16,679 nucleotides of DNA from Thermoplasmata archaeon (GCA_021806355.1 JAJZXT010000195.1:1-16679), one strand, 5' to 3'. Counted from the stretch's first letter, positions 1 to 7,656 are shown. The notes: generated by a model not told the origin, from the letters alone. Numbers and translations are program-made.

Positions 1-1257
1 CGATCTTCTTGTAAATTCTCTTTGGAATTGTGGCCTCTTGCGTTCCTGCTCTCTGCCATTTCTCTGAAAATCTCCTTTTTTCTTCTTCCAGTCTGGTATG
101 GGTCCTGATCTATACTGCCTATTGTCTCTTTCGCCGGTGTTATCCCTTGATTTTCCCCTGCTAAAAGGCGGTGCACTTTTATTATACGTTCGAGGGGATT
201 CTTCTTTGATGACTGGTGGAATCTTATTGGCAATTTGTGGTCTTTGCTCCTCAGATCCTTCCGGTGAGTATGGCTTGTTCTGAGTTTTGCTTGAAGTTAA
301 AGTGAATACACGTTTCCCTTGATCCTTATATCCATGTTTATTCTCAATTGATTTATTATCTGGAGATTCACTGGAAATCCTCACTGCCAGTGGATCAGGA
401 TCAACCATTATCCTGTCAAAATCCACAATTTTCAAATCGGATATATCCATGAAATTAGCCAGCATGGTGCCAGTTCCAAGAAATTTTCCTGATTCAGATG
501 AAACCATAACCCGGTCTCCCTTCATGGGCTCACCGATTATTTTCCTGATGCCACCGGGGTATAGATCCGAGCCTCTCGATATGTTTTGGATAGAACTGTC
601 CTTGACTATTATCTTCGCGTTTTCCTTGAAGAGGTATGTGGCATCGTGAAACATCGATTTGAGGGCGTTTTCTTTTCCTGCCTTTGACAATTCTATTGCG
701 TCCGATAAATCCTGGAGGCTCACGCATTGGTCTTCTGTAAAAACTCCCGATCTTGTCCTTCTCAGTTCGATCATGTTAGCGCCTGTTCCAAGAACGTATC
801 CTATGTCAACACACAGTGTTCGTATATATGTACCGGACTCACACTTGACCCTGAACAGAACGTTTCTCTCTACCACTTCGATCAGTTCTATCTCGTAAAC
901 CCTTCTTGTGCGCAGTCTTCTAGCGACTGCTGATCTCATGGGTGGAAGCTGGATAATTTCACCTGTGAATTCTTTGAAGGCCTCTTCAAGCCTGTCCCTT
1001 TCAACTTCTCCGTGCAATTTCATTATGCCGACATATTCCTTTGGCTGCTCGTGTGCCACATCTATAAGCCTCGTGGATTTTCCAAGAGCCATAACAAGAA
1101 CACCCGTTGCCTGAGGATCAAGCGTGCCAACATGGCCCACCTTTTTTATTCCTGTAATCTCTCTTACCCAGTAATCTATCTGGTGGCTGGTTGGACCCTT
1201 AGGCTTGTCTATAACAACAAACCCCCCTTCATCATCTATTGGCATTGACCATGTCAT
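1..1257 (-). CDS. cbf5: tRNA/rRNA pseudouridine synthase Cbf5 (TruB family), 3' end cut by window edge
   Basis: This is the catalytic subunit of archaeal H/ACA RNPs; it converts uridine to pseudouridine in rRNA and can make Psi55 in tRNA. 419 codons are open to base 1 with no stop, so the C-terminus lies outside the window. The TruB catalytic domain opens with DKPKGPTSHQ (residues 17-26). The GHVGTLDPQATG motif (41-52) holds the presumed catalytic Asp47, and later come ESGTYIRTL and a LRRTRSG motif. A PUA domain follows (about 205-285). Residues 290-419 form a charged, low-complexity tail that is not part of the usual archaeal protein. The start at 1257 is preferred because AAGGAG (1263-1268) lies 5 nt upstream; an ATG at 1245 is in the same frame but too far from it. 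The gene overlaps cmk by 26 nt and is last in the visible operon. Confidence 0.95.
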   Translation of the reverse strand, partial: MTWSMPIDDEGGFVVIDKPKGPTSHQIDYWVREITGIKKVGHVGTLDPQATGVLVMALGKSTRLIDVAHEQPKEYVGIMKLHGEVERDRLEEAFKEFTGEIIQLPPMRSAVARRLRTRRVYEIELIEVVERNVLFRVKCESGTYIRTLCVDIGYVLGTGANMIELRRTRSGVFTEDQCVSLQDLSDAIELSKAGKENALKSMFHDATYLFKENAKIIVKDSSIQNISRGSDLYPGGIRKIIGEPMKGDRVMVSSESGKFLGTGTMLANFMDISDLKIVDFDRIMVDPDPLAVRISSESPDNKSIENKHGYKDQGKRVFTLTSSKTQNKPYSPEGSEEQRPQIANKIPPVIKEESPRTYNKSAPPFSRGKSRDNTGERDNRQYRSGPIPDWKKKKGDFQRNGREQERKRPQFQREFTRRS

Positions 1258-1759
1258 AAATTCTCCTTGATGCCTCTTCAGCAGTTATACTATCTGTATT
1301 CAGAACGAGATCATATATTCTCTTATCCGAGAAGTCAATGTTGAAAAATTCCCTGAACCTCTTTACCTCAGATTCTTCCCTGTCTATCAATAGGTTCCTG
1401 GTCTCTTCCGACGAATCTCTTTTCTGGACCCTTCTGACCCTTTCATCTATATCTGCATCAAGAAAAACCCTGAAAGCAGGAATCTTGCCTCTCCATGAAA
1501 GCCATCCTATGAGCCTTGATTCCACTATGATGTTGTCATTATCCGCCAGGAATTCCTTGATAGCGTTATTCAAATCGGTATCGAATGTGGGATCACTTTC
1601 GAGGAACCTGTTAAATTCCTCAACGGTCATACCATGATCGTCGGCGGCTTTCCTGAAAAAATATCCCCCGGAGAACACCTTGAAACCAGTCATTTTTGAC
1701 AATATAGATGCAACCGTCGATTTGCCGCTTCCAATAGTGCCGCTTATTGTTATTCTCAT
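1232..1759 (-). CDS. cmk: Cytidylate kinase (CMP/dCMP kinase), archaeal type
   Basis: This cytosolic enzyme phosphorylates CMP and dCMP with ATP in pyrimidine nucleotide supply. The P-loop GTIGSGKST lies at residues 7-15, followed by an NMP-binding stretch (VFSGGYFFRKAA) and a lid-like basic segment (RVRRVQKRDSS). The protein is 175 aa, normal for the short archaeal CMP kinase. The longest frame begins at TTG 1762, but ATG 1759 overlaps the upstream stop as TGATG and gives the expected start MRITISG, so it is chosen. An archaeal cmk at this place, after adk and the DUF106 gene and before cbf5, is a recurrent archaeal order. Specificity for CMP rather than another NMP rests on family resemblance and context. 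Confidence 0.93.
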   Translation of the reverse strand: MRITISGTIGSGKSTVASILSKMTGFKVFSGGYFFRKAADDHGMTVEEFNRFLESDPTFDTDLNNAIKEFLADNDNIIVESRLIGWLSWRGKIPAFRVFLDADIDERVRRVQKRDSSEETRNLLIDREESEVKRFREFFNIDFSDKRIYDLVLNTDSITAEEASRRIYDMVNANR

Positions 1760-2445
1760 CAAAGACCTTGAATTTCCCTATTCTCGATTTCACGTGCCTT
1801 ATATGTAAAATCAACAAATTTGATTAGCATTGTTATGAAATAACCGATAACAAGGTTGGACACGAAATACAAGAAAACCCAGTATGGCATAGGTCCTAGA
1901 AAAGCGCCAAGCAAAGGAACGGTGGGATTCCACGGTGTGGAAATGTACGGAAATTTCATGACGTATACGAAAACGAATAGCCACACAAATATCAATATGG
2001 TGAAAAAAGATAAAAACATCAGAGGCTTGGTGTTGTTCATCTGGACTACCTGCTGTTCCATGGTCATTTCAGTCCTGAGTTTCTGGAGTTTCTTGACCTT
2101 ATCCTGATCGTTTTCCCTGTAGGCCTTCCTTAAAGCTTCAGAGAAAGCCCTTGTTCTTGACTGAGCTTTTCCCATCTTTAGCCAGTCAGTGAAAATATAT
2201 CTTGGTACCGCCGTAACAACACCAATAATTACACCAGACAGAACCAGCGTAACAACTGGATATTGAAAATTGAATCCTATGCTTGGGTCAAGGACTGTCC
2301 CAAGTGCAGAGCCAATCGCTTCCCTCAGGGGAGCAAGGTATATTACAACCATACTGAAGATAAATATACCAAAATAAAGGAGCTGTGTCTGTGTGAGCGT
2401 TTTCATCATCTCCTTCTGTCTCTGTGCCTGTGAATCATCTACCAT
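1759..2445 (-). CDS. DUF106 family membrane protein, YidC/Oxa1/EMC3-related insertase
   Basis: This integral membrane protein of 228 aa has four hydrophobic segments (about residues 20-40, 62-82, 141-163 and 188-210). A charged helical region (about 90-138, rich in K, R, E and Q) lies between the second and third. This layout, three core helices plus a cytosolic coiled coil, matches archaeal DUF106, a member of the Oxa1 superfamily with YidC, Get1 and EMC3. Members of that superfamily help insert proteins into membranes; the function here is inferred from the family and from the nearby secY gene. It starts 1 nt after the adk stop, and its stop overlaps the cmk start. The extra N-terminal hydrophobic segment could be a signal anchor. 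Confidence 0.88.
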   Translation of the reverse strand: MVDDSQAQRQKEMMKTLTQTQLLYFGIFIFSMVVIYLAPLREAIGSALGTVLDPSIGFNFQYPVVTLVLSGVIIGVVTAVPRYIFTDWLKMGKAQSRTRAFSEALRKAYRENDQDKVKKLQKLRTEMTMEQQVVQMNNTKPLMFLSFFTILIFVWLFVFVYVMKFPYISTPWNPTVPLLGAFLGPMPYWVFLYFVSNLVIGYFITMLIKFVDFTYKAREIENREIQGL

Positions 2446-2446
2446 T

Positions 2447-2992
2447 TTACATCAATTTCCTTATTATTTCATTCGCGGCAACTTCAGGTGCACCCTGGAT
2501 GTTTGTCACAAAGCTGACCGTCGCCGCGGTATATACTGCATATGCTACGGCGAAATATCTATTTAACTCCTGATGGAGTTTTATATCATCCTCTGAGTCA
2601 TCATCCCTGAATCTAGTGGAATCGGCACTCCTTCTTTTCCTGATTTCCCTGTAATCTGATTCTATTATGAAATAAGAAGATATCTTTAATTCTCTCAGAA
2701 CCCATTCTGGCAGTCCTGGAATGTATCCCTTTGGAGATTTTATTGACATGTGCGTATCCACGATCACATCATCCATCTGTCCAATGGCACTGGATGCTTT
2801 CTTTTGCAGGTTAATCTGAGTATCAACATTGAGCTTTCTCAGTTCATCCCGATGTGCGATGAGACCAATCTCTTTTGCCATTTCATACATGAGTGTTCCG
2901 AAGTTGATGACATCATAATTGGTTCCTTTCTCAACCAGATCTATTATGGTAGATTTTCCAACTCCTGCAACCCCAGATATGACGGCCCTCAT
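2447..2992 (-). CDS. adkA: Archaeal-type adenylate kinase
   Basis: This cytosolic enzyme interconverts ATP + AMP with two ADP. At 181 aa it has the short archaeal AdkA form rather than the bacterial Adk form. Visible features are the P-loop GVAGVGKST at residues 7-15, the NINFGTLM-like AMP-site segment (here VINFGTLMYEMAKE), a DTH motif (VDTHMSIKSPKGY) and a lid region with RKRRSADSTRFRDDDS. Its place directly after secY (2 nt gap) and before the DUF106 gene is the classic archaeal arrangement. It starts with ATG 2992 just downstream of the secY stop. Other P-loop NMP kinases are possible in principle, but gene position and motifs favour AdkA. Confidence 0.94.
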   Translation of the reverse strand: MRAVISGVAGVGKSTIIDLVEKGTNYDVINFGTLMYEMAKEIGLIAHRDELRKLNVDTQINLQKKASSAIGQMDDVIVDTHMSIKSPKGYIPGLPEWVLRELKISSYFIIESDYREIRKRRSADSTRFRDDDSEDDIKLHQELNRYFAVAYAVYTAATVSFVTNIQGAPEVAANEIIRKLM

Positions 2993-2994
2993 CT

Positions 2995-4758
2995 CTACGC
3001 ACCAGCAAAGAACTGCCTGATAATTGGATGCATTTCCATTATCTGTTCACGCCCGATTGCCTCATAAGTCTGAATGACTATTCCCACAGCAAGTAAAAGA
3101 CCCGTACCGCTGGTCTGTCCCACAGTTCCGATAAGATCAGCGCCCGCAGCAAGAAGCCCCACTATAGCACCGCTAAAAATCGTAATTGCAGGTATGTACT
3201 TCTGGAGAACCTTTTCAAGCACTTTAGGATCCCTCCTAAAACCGGGTATCTGCATCCCCTGTGCCATTATTTGCTTGGCAACGGAAGCTGCACCCATATT
3301 TGTCGTTTCAATCCAGAATTTTGCGAAGATTGTACTTGCAATGATCATAAATCCAAGGAAAACGATAACGTGAACCCCTTCCTCCCATGCAGCATGGTGG
3401 AATAATACCTGAGTCTGGTATTGAGCCGGTGAAACCATGGGCATCAGCCATTCAGTCAGTCCGTTCGGGGTGAATAGATAGTATGCCAAACCACCGGTTG
3501 GAGTCGTATAAGAAACACCTGTAGCTGTTGCCTGTGCCGATGTAAGATATGAACCTAACAGCGCATTATGCCCCAGCAACGGAATATGACTCAGAACAGG
3601 ACTGCCCCAGAACAGAAGAGTCCACATGGATACGTTTGCCAGCAATGCTGTAGCCAGGATAACTGGTATATTTGATGCATATAGGAGCTGCAGAGGATAT
3701 TTGCCTCTGGCACCCCTCACCCGTTCATGTGAAATGGGCAATTCCACCTTGCTGCTCTGGAAATATGCGACAAGGAAGAATATGATTAGTGTTCCTATGA
3801 GTGCAATCACTGGATTCGGATTGCCGAAGAAAAGTGCGCCAAGACCCTGGCCCTGCATGAATCCTGCGGTTCCATATATTGCATCATAGAAAATATGAGG
3901 CAGTGTTCCGGCTGGTGGATTAAGCAAGGACAAAGGACCCGGGTTTGCCGGATTCCAGTTAAATGTTCCTGTAATCAACTGCTGGGAAACGCCTGCTGCA
4001 ATGAAGAGTGATATTCCGGAACCGATACCATACTTTGAAACTACCTCATCCATGAGGAATACAAGATATGAACCAAAGAACAGCTGTATGATGATTATCG
4101 CCTTGGAGAGAAAATCTCCATAGCCAGGCGCGAAAGCATTCATTGAAGTAACAAGAGCGGCATCGGGAATAAGGTAGCCAAAAGCCTGCGGTATTGCTTC
4201 AACAAAAATCATCACAATGACAAGTATTTTCTGGACTCCCTGGTATAGCGCTTTGTCGTCTGAATTCGTGAGATCAAGATTGAAGATTTTTGCTCCGGCA
4301 AAGAGTTGCATTACGATTGATGCTGTAACTATTGGGCCTATTCCGAGATCCATCAGTGATCCCTGTGCACCTGCGAATATTGCCCTGAAAGATGCAAATA
4401 CATCTATTGTCTGCGACTGGTTCAAGCCATAAATATATATATTCGTCAAAACGAAATATAAAATAACTATGCCGAGTGTCCATAGAAGCTTGTGCTTGAA
4501 CTGCACATGCCCTTTCGCCTTCTTGACCGCCGGTAATTTAGCAGCCAGGTTTTCAAGCCCGTAAAGTTTACTCTTCTTTGGTCCAGCATAACTCACAACA
4601 AGATACAGCATTCCATAGACTGGAAATAATATTAGACCAGTTATGAGAAGGCTAAGTGCAGATAAATTCCCGAAGTACCAGAACATTATCAGTGTAAGAG
4701 CGTATATGACAATTACTGGTACGATTGCTCGCTTATTCCGTTGTATTACCTTGCTCAT
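2995..4758 (-). CDS. secY: Protein translocase subunit SecY (Sec61 alpha)
   Basis: This is the channel-forming subunit of the SecYE/beta translocon in the cytoplasmic membrane; it exports and inserts nascent proteins. The core carries signature segments seen across archaeal SecY: DLGIGPIVTASIVMQLFAG after the first core helix and plug region, YGIGSGISLFIAAGV, the basic cytosolic loop RVRGARGKYPLQ, and FRRDPKVLEKVLQKYIP near the C-terminus. The length is 587 aa, against about 430-490 aa for many archaeal homologues. The extra length comes from about 66 N-terminal residues with two added hydrophobic segments (about 11-30 and 33-57) before the normal amphipathic start near residue 67, plus longer loops before helices 6 and 8. 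The start overlaps the uL15 gene by 26 nt, so translational coupling is likely. Confidence 0.96.
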   Translation of the reverse strand: MSKVIQRNKRAIVPVIVIYALTLIMFWYFGNLSALSLLITGLILFPVYGMLYLVVSYAGPKKSKLYGLENLAAKLPAVKKAKGHVQFKHKLLWTLGIVILYFVLTNIYIYGLNQSQTIDVFASFRAIFAGAQGSLMDLGIGPIVTASIVMQLFAGAKIFNLDLTNSDDKALYQGVQKILVIVMIFVEAIPQAFGYLIPDAALVTSMNAFAPGYGDFLSKAIIIIQLFFGSYLVFLMDEVVSKYGIGSGISLFIAAGVSQQLITGTFNWNPANPGPLSLLNPPAGTLPHIFYDAIYGTAGFMQGQGLGALFFGNPNPVIALIGTLIIFFLVAYFQSSKVELPISHERVRGARGKYPLQLLYASNIPVILATALLANVSMWTLLFWGSPVLSHIPLLGHNALLGSYLTSAQATATGVSYTTPTGGLAYYLFTPNGLTEWLMPMVSPAQYQTQVLFHHAAWEEGVHVIVFLGFMIIASTIFAKFWIETTNMGAASVAKQIMAQGMQIPGFRRDPKVLEKVLQKYIPAITIFSGAIVGLLAAGADLIGTVGQTSGTGLLLAVGIVIQTYEAIGREQIMEMHPIIRQFFAGA

Positions 4759-5176
4759 CTGTTTCTACCGTAATACCCAAAGCATTAAGCTTGTTTATGC
4801 TCTTTTCGGTTGCCTTCTTTATTATTATAGTAGAAGGAATCCTGAATTCACCCGTGCCCAGAAGTTTAGTATATCCTGCTTCAGTAAGGTTTATCGTTGC
4901 CGAATCACCCTTTTTGGTGACAAAGCCCTTGCTTAGAAGATCATCGTACTGCGTGCTTAGATCCCTGAGGCTGATCGGGATATCCGGCCGCCTTTGAATG
5001 TGACTGACAAATCCAATCGGACCGAAGTGGTTCCTGTCATACTTGAGAACCCAGTTCCATTTATGCTTGTGCAGGCCAGCGTTTCCTGACCCTCCACGTT
5101 TACCTTTTCCTCTTCCCGATTTCATTCCCCTTCCATAATGGGAACCCCTGAATTTCTTAGTTCTTGTTCTTACCGT
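4733..5176 (-). CDS. rpl15: Ribosomal protein uL15 with apparent non-canonical ACG start
   Basis: This is a large-subunit protein bound to domain II of 23S rRNA. The first in-frame ATG (5125) would give only 130 aa and begin inside the conserved basic N-terminal arm. The same frame stays open upstream for 17 more codons, reading V-R-T-R-T-K-K-F-R-G-S-H-Y-G-R-G before MKSGRGKGKRGG, which is the expected archaeal uL15 start. The only codons there are ACG (5176-5174) and sense codons, and a TAA lies directly before ACG. A G-rich Shine-Dalgarno-like block GGGGGCGGAT (5181-5190) ends 4 nt before the ACG. I therefore annotate 147 aa from ACG, overlapping uL30 by 20 nt. If ACG is a sequencing or assembly error for ATG, the coordinates stay the same. 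The protein identity is certain; only the start is doubtful. Confidence 0.8.
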   Translation of the reverse strand, partial: TVRTRTKKFRGSHYGRGMKSGRGKGKRGGSGNAGLHKHKWNWVLKYDRNHFGPIGFVSHIQRRPDIPISLRDLSTQYDDLLSKGFVTKKGDSATINLTEAGYTKLLGTGEFRIPSTIIIKKATEKSINKLNALGITVETDEQGNTTE

Positions 5177-5654
5177 TTAAATCCGCCCCCGGAACTATCA
5201 TTTTCTTTATTAATCTGTTTATCTCAGATGCCCTGTAACCACCAGTGCCGCCCTGTCCATAGGATTTTCTCACGTATTCAAGACCACCTCTTGGTGGGTG
5301 CAGCCTGAATATTGGAACTATCCCTTCTATATCCTTGTATATTATCTTCCCTGAGATTAATGCGTCCGCCAATTCTTCATATGACGCGAATCCTGTTTTT
5401 TCCTTCAATTCTTCTTCGGAGTAATGCTTCCTTCCCTTGAATTGCGATCTGTGCTGCAGGAGCAATGTCAGGGTTGACTTCTCAATTTCTCCCCATGTCA
5501 CGTAATCCTTCACCTTCTGGAGCATGCCTCTATATGTTTCATTCTCTGGAATGATAACCATGTGGTTGATCCTGTTCAGGTTGAGAAGCCTCGTTGTCTG
5601 ATCCATGTCGTGACGGATGCCGGTTCTTCCCCTTATCCTAATGACTGCCAGCAT
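5157..5654 (-). CDS. rpl30: Ribosomal protein uL30
   Basis: This is a large-subunit protein of 165 aa, the long archaeal/eukaryotic L30/L7 form. It opens with MLAVIRIRGRTGIRHDM, the diagnostic uL30 beta strand and loop, followed by TRLLNLNRINH and, in the C-terminal half, FRLHPPRGG. The longest frame begins at TTG 5669, but that codon sits within the ribosome-binding region; ATG 5654 follows GGAGTG (5661-5666) by 6 nt and gives the family start. The gene overlaps uS5 by 17 nt and uL15 by 20 nt. Its order between uS5 and uL15 is conserved. Confidence 0.96.
   Translation of the reverse strand: MLAVIRIRGRTGIRHDMDQTTRLLNLNRINHMVIIPENETYRGMLQKVKDYVTWGEIEKSTLTLLLQHRSQFKGRKHYSEEELKEKTGFASYEELADALISGKIIYKDIEGIVPIFRLHPPRGGLEYVRKSYGQGGTGGYRASEINRLIKKMIVPGADLNGKNKN
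5181..5190 (-). promoter_or_regulatory. Shine-Dalgarno-like site for uL15
   Basis: GGGGGCGGAT on the minus strand resembles the consensus AGGAGGTGAT complementary to archaeal 16S rRNA. It lies 4 nt upstream of the proposed ACG start at 5176, a spacing close to that of other genes in this operon, for example GGTGAT then 5 nt then ATG at uL3. It lies inside the uL30 gene. Confidence 0.45.
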
Positions 5655-6300
5655 TTGCAACACTCCCAATATAGATCGGCGTACTCAGATGTATAGCCGG
5701 ATTTATCTTAACTTTTGCAGTTTCCATCAGTGCAAGAAATGTTGCGGATGCATAATTCACCGTTGTTTTTGTGTGACCCTTGGCGAATCCCCATGAGTCC
5801 TCTATTCCTGCCATCTTAAGAATCGACTTGGCAACGTCCCCTACTGCCCTTCCCACTCCCTGGGGTGCGGGTTTCAACTTGACAGTAACGGAACCTGACT
5901 TTCCTTCAACGACGAATGGCAGCGTATGAGCCCTTCCGCAGCCGCATTCCCATGAACCGCAGCCTCTTTTTATCTCAATGAGGTGAAGTTTTGCATCATT
6001 TATGGATTTCCTGATTGCGGGTGCTGCTTCCTTTGCCTTCCCTCTTCCAAGCCCTATGAATCCATCCTCATTTCCAACGATGGATGTTATAGAATAATTC
6101 ATTCTTCTTCCGGAATCGGTCATTCTCTGAGCTCTCTCAATGTAAATAACCTCATCCTTTATGTCCGGCATCAGGTAGTCAACGATCTGATATTCCCTCA
6201 GAGGCAATTTACTCCTGAGCGCTTCAGACATTGATTTTATCTGGCCGGACGCAACTTTCTTTCCCAGTTCCGTCTTCGGAACCCATGTCTCTTCTGCCAT
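5638..6300 (-). CDS. rps5: Ribosomal protein uS5
   Basis: This small-subunit protein near the mRNA entry channel contributes to decoding fidelity. It has 220 aa, normal for archaea. The double-stranded-RNA-binding-like S5 domain (about 50-115) includes NEDGFIGLGRGKAKE. It is followed by the archaeal motif RGCGSWECGCG (112-122), then the C-terminal domain with PAPQGVGRAVGDVAKSILKMAGI. The open frame extends to GTG 6309, but AGGTG (6307-6311) would overlap that codon. ATG 6300 lies 1 nt after the uL18 stop and 6 nt from AGGTG, and is chosen. Confidence 0.96.
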   Translation of the reverse strand: MAEETWVPKTELGKKVASGQIKSMSEALRSKLPLREYQIVDYLMPDIKDEVIYIERAQRMTDSGRRMNYSITSIVGNEDGFIGLGRGKAKEAAPAIRKSINDAKLHLIEIKRGCGSWECGCGRAHTLPFVVEGKSGSVTVKLKPAPQGVGRAVGDVAKSILKMAGIEDSWGFAKGHTKTTVNYASATFLALMETAKVKINPAIHLSTPIYIGSVANAGSH

Positions 6301-6301
6301 T

Positions 6302-6793
6302 TTAAGCACCTATTTTTTCCGGTAATTCTTTCAGTACCGCCTTTATATCTACGCTTTCCTTCAGATGTTTTCCTGATATCCTGGAATTGTCAGGAAATAT
6401 CTTCTTGTCATGAGGGATCTCGATGCCGGAATCAACCAGTCCTTTCAGGGCTGCTGAAATCCTTCCCCCCTTTGTGATCTTGTATCTGCCAATATCCAAT
6501 ATGGCCTCTTCAACTCCCAGTTTCTGAGCTTTCAACCCTGAAATGTAGCCTATGAGGTATGATGCAGGCGTATTGTTGGATTCTCTGTAAATCTTGAGTT
6601 TTGCCAGTGTTTTCTCGGTTACTGTGCAGAGTATCTTGTCCCCATTGGGGTTATACTGTACTATCTGTGCGGTGAAACCTTTCTTTGATGGCCTTACCAC
6701 AAATCTGGCTTTCCCTGATCTCAAAAGTCCAAGCCTGTTTCTATAATCTGTTTGTCCCTCTCTTTTCCTCTTAAGATTCTTTGGTGTCCTCAT
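6302..6793 (-). CDS. rpl18: Ribosomal protein uL18
   Basis: This 5S rRNA-binding large-subunit protein sits in the central protuberance with uL5. It has 163 aa, as is usual for archaea. It shows YRNRLGLLRSGKARFVVRPS near the N-terminus and a conserved C-terminal run GRYKITKGGRISAALKGLVD. GGGTGAAGG lies just upstream, and the start overlaps the eL19 stop as ATGA. The neighbours eL19 and uS5 match the archaeal order. Confidence 0.96.
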   Translation of the reverse strand: MRTPKNLKRKREGQTDYRNRLGLLRSGKARFVVRPSKKGFTAQIVQYNPNGDKILCTVTEKTLAKLKIYRESNNTPASYLIGYISGLKAQKLGVEEAILDIGRYKITKGGRISAALKGLVDSGIEIPHDKKIFPDNSRISGKHLKESVDIKAVLKELPEKIGA

Positions 6794-7245
6794 TTTCCTT
6801 CACCCAATACCCCTGCCGACTTCAATTGAGTTCTCAACTGAGCCCTTGACCTGATGCTTCCTCCCTTAATTACCCTGTAATATTTTCTATATGCCTTTGG
6901 ATCAATTTTGCCGGAGGTCTTCAGTGTCTTTAGCTCTTCCCTCAGCGGCCTTATGGTCTTGATCCATCTTGCCTTTCGAGGAAATCTAGCATATTTCGTT
7001 CCTTTTATAGAGCCTGGCCCTCTTCTCCTTTCCTTTGACAGCTGACCAATTCTCTTCTTGAGCCTCCAGTTTGAGTTTCCTTTTTTCTGTTTGATCTGAA
7101 TGATATTCCTCCTGATCAACTGGCGAATATCTTCCTTGGTTGCACATTCAAGCACTTCGCCAACGCTGTTTGTATCGACCCAAACTCTGCTTATGCCTGA
7201 CTTGAATTCTTCTGCTGCTATCCTTTTCGCGGTTTCCATTTTCAT
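6790..7245 (-). CDS. rpl19e: Ribosomal protein eL19
   Basis: This archaeal/eukaryotic-only large-subunit protein forms intersubunit contacts. It has 151 aa. It starts with METAKRIAAEEF after two leading residues, and WVDTN and the basic helix segment KERRRGPGSIKGTKYAR are diagnostic of the family. ATG 7245 and ATG 7239 are both possible starts; 7245 follows the eL32 stop by 1 nt. The stop overlaps the uL18 start by 4 nt. The absence of this family from bacteria supports the archaeal assignment of the window. Confidence 0.96.
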   Translation of the reverse strand: MKMETAKRIAAEEFKSGISRVWVDTNSVGEVLECATKEDIRQLIRRNIIQIKQKKGNSNWRLKKRIGQLSKERRRGPGSIKGTKYARFPRKARWIKTIRPLREELKTLKTSGKIDPKAYRKYYRVIKGGSIRSRAQLRTQLKSAGVLGEGK

Positions 7246-7246
7246 T

Positions 7247-7654
7247 TTATTCTACCCTTGGATTAAGTACTCTTATATTGAGTTCCTTTGCCTTATCTTC
7301 TATTAGTTCTCTCTTCCTTCCGCCGACCTTTGTTGAGATCCTTGCCGCCTCTTTCGAGGGATCAATCTTCTCAATGTCTGCAAGGTTATATACCATTACT
7401 TCCCTGAATCCAGATGGGTGTAATCCCCTAACTGCCCTGGGTCCCCTGTATCCTGCATCGACAATTGGCGGTCTCCAGTCAAGTTGCTCCCTTAACTTTG
7501 AATGCTTCCCTCGAGGCTTTCTCCACGATTCTCCGAGCTTCTTGTATCTGAACCATTCCTGCCTTCTGAATGGCGTTCTTCTTCTCGCCCTTTCTAACTT
7601 ATATTTTAACAGTTTCTTTTCTTCCTTGGTAAGTGATGGTTTAATATCTGACAT
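7247..7654 (-). CDS. rpl32e: Ribosomal protein eL32
   Basis: This archaeal/eukaryotic-only large-subunit protein has 135 aa. The family segment FRRQEWFRYKKLGESWRKPRG, slightly divergent, lies at about residues 29-49. It is followed by DAGYRGPRAVRGLHPSGFREVMVYN in the core. A short basic N-terminal helix precedes it. The ATG at 7654 follows GAGGTAGAG and lies 2 nt after the uL6 stop. There is no large N-terminal extension as seen in haloarchaea. Confidence 0.96.
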   Translation of the reverse strand: MSDIKPSLTKEEKKLLKYKLERARRRTPFRRQEWFRYKKLGESWRKPRGKHSKLREQLDWRPPIVDAGYRGPRAVRGLHPSGFREVMVYNLADIEKIDPSKEAARISTKVGGRKRELIEDKAKELNIRVLNPRVE

Positions 7655-7656
7655 TA

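Noticed and set aside
5126..5176. Frameshift or truncation of uL15
   Set aside because: The upstream conserved residues are in the same frame as the rest of the gene, so no frameshift is needed; only the start codon is abnormal.
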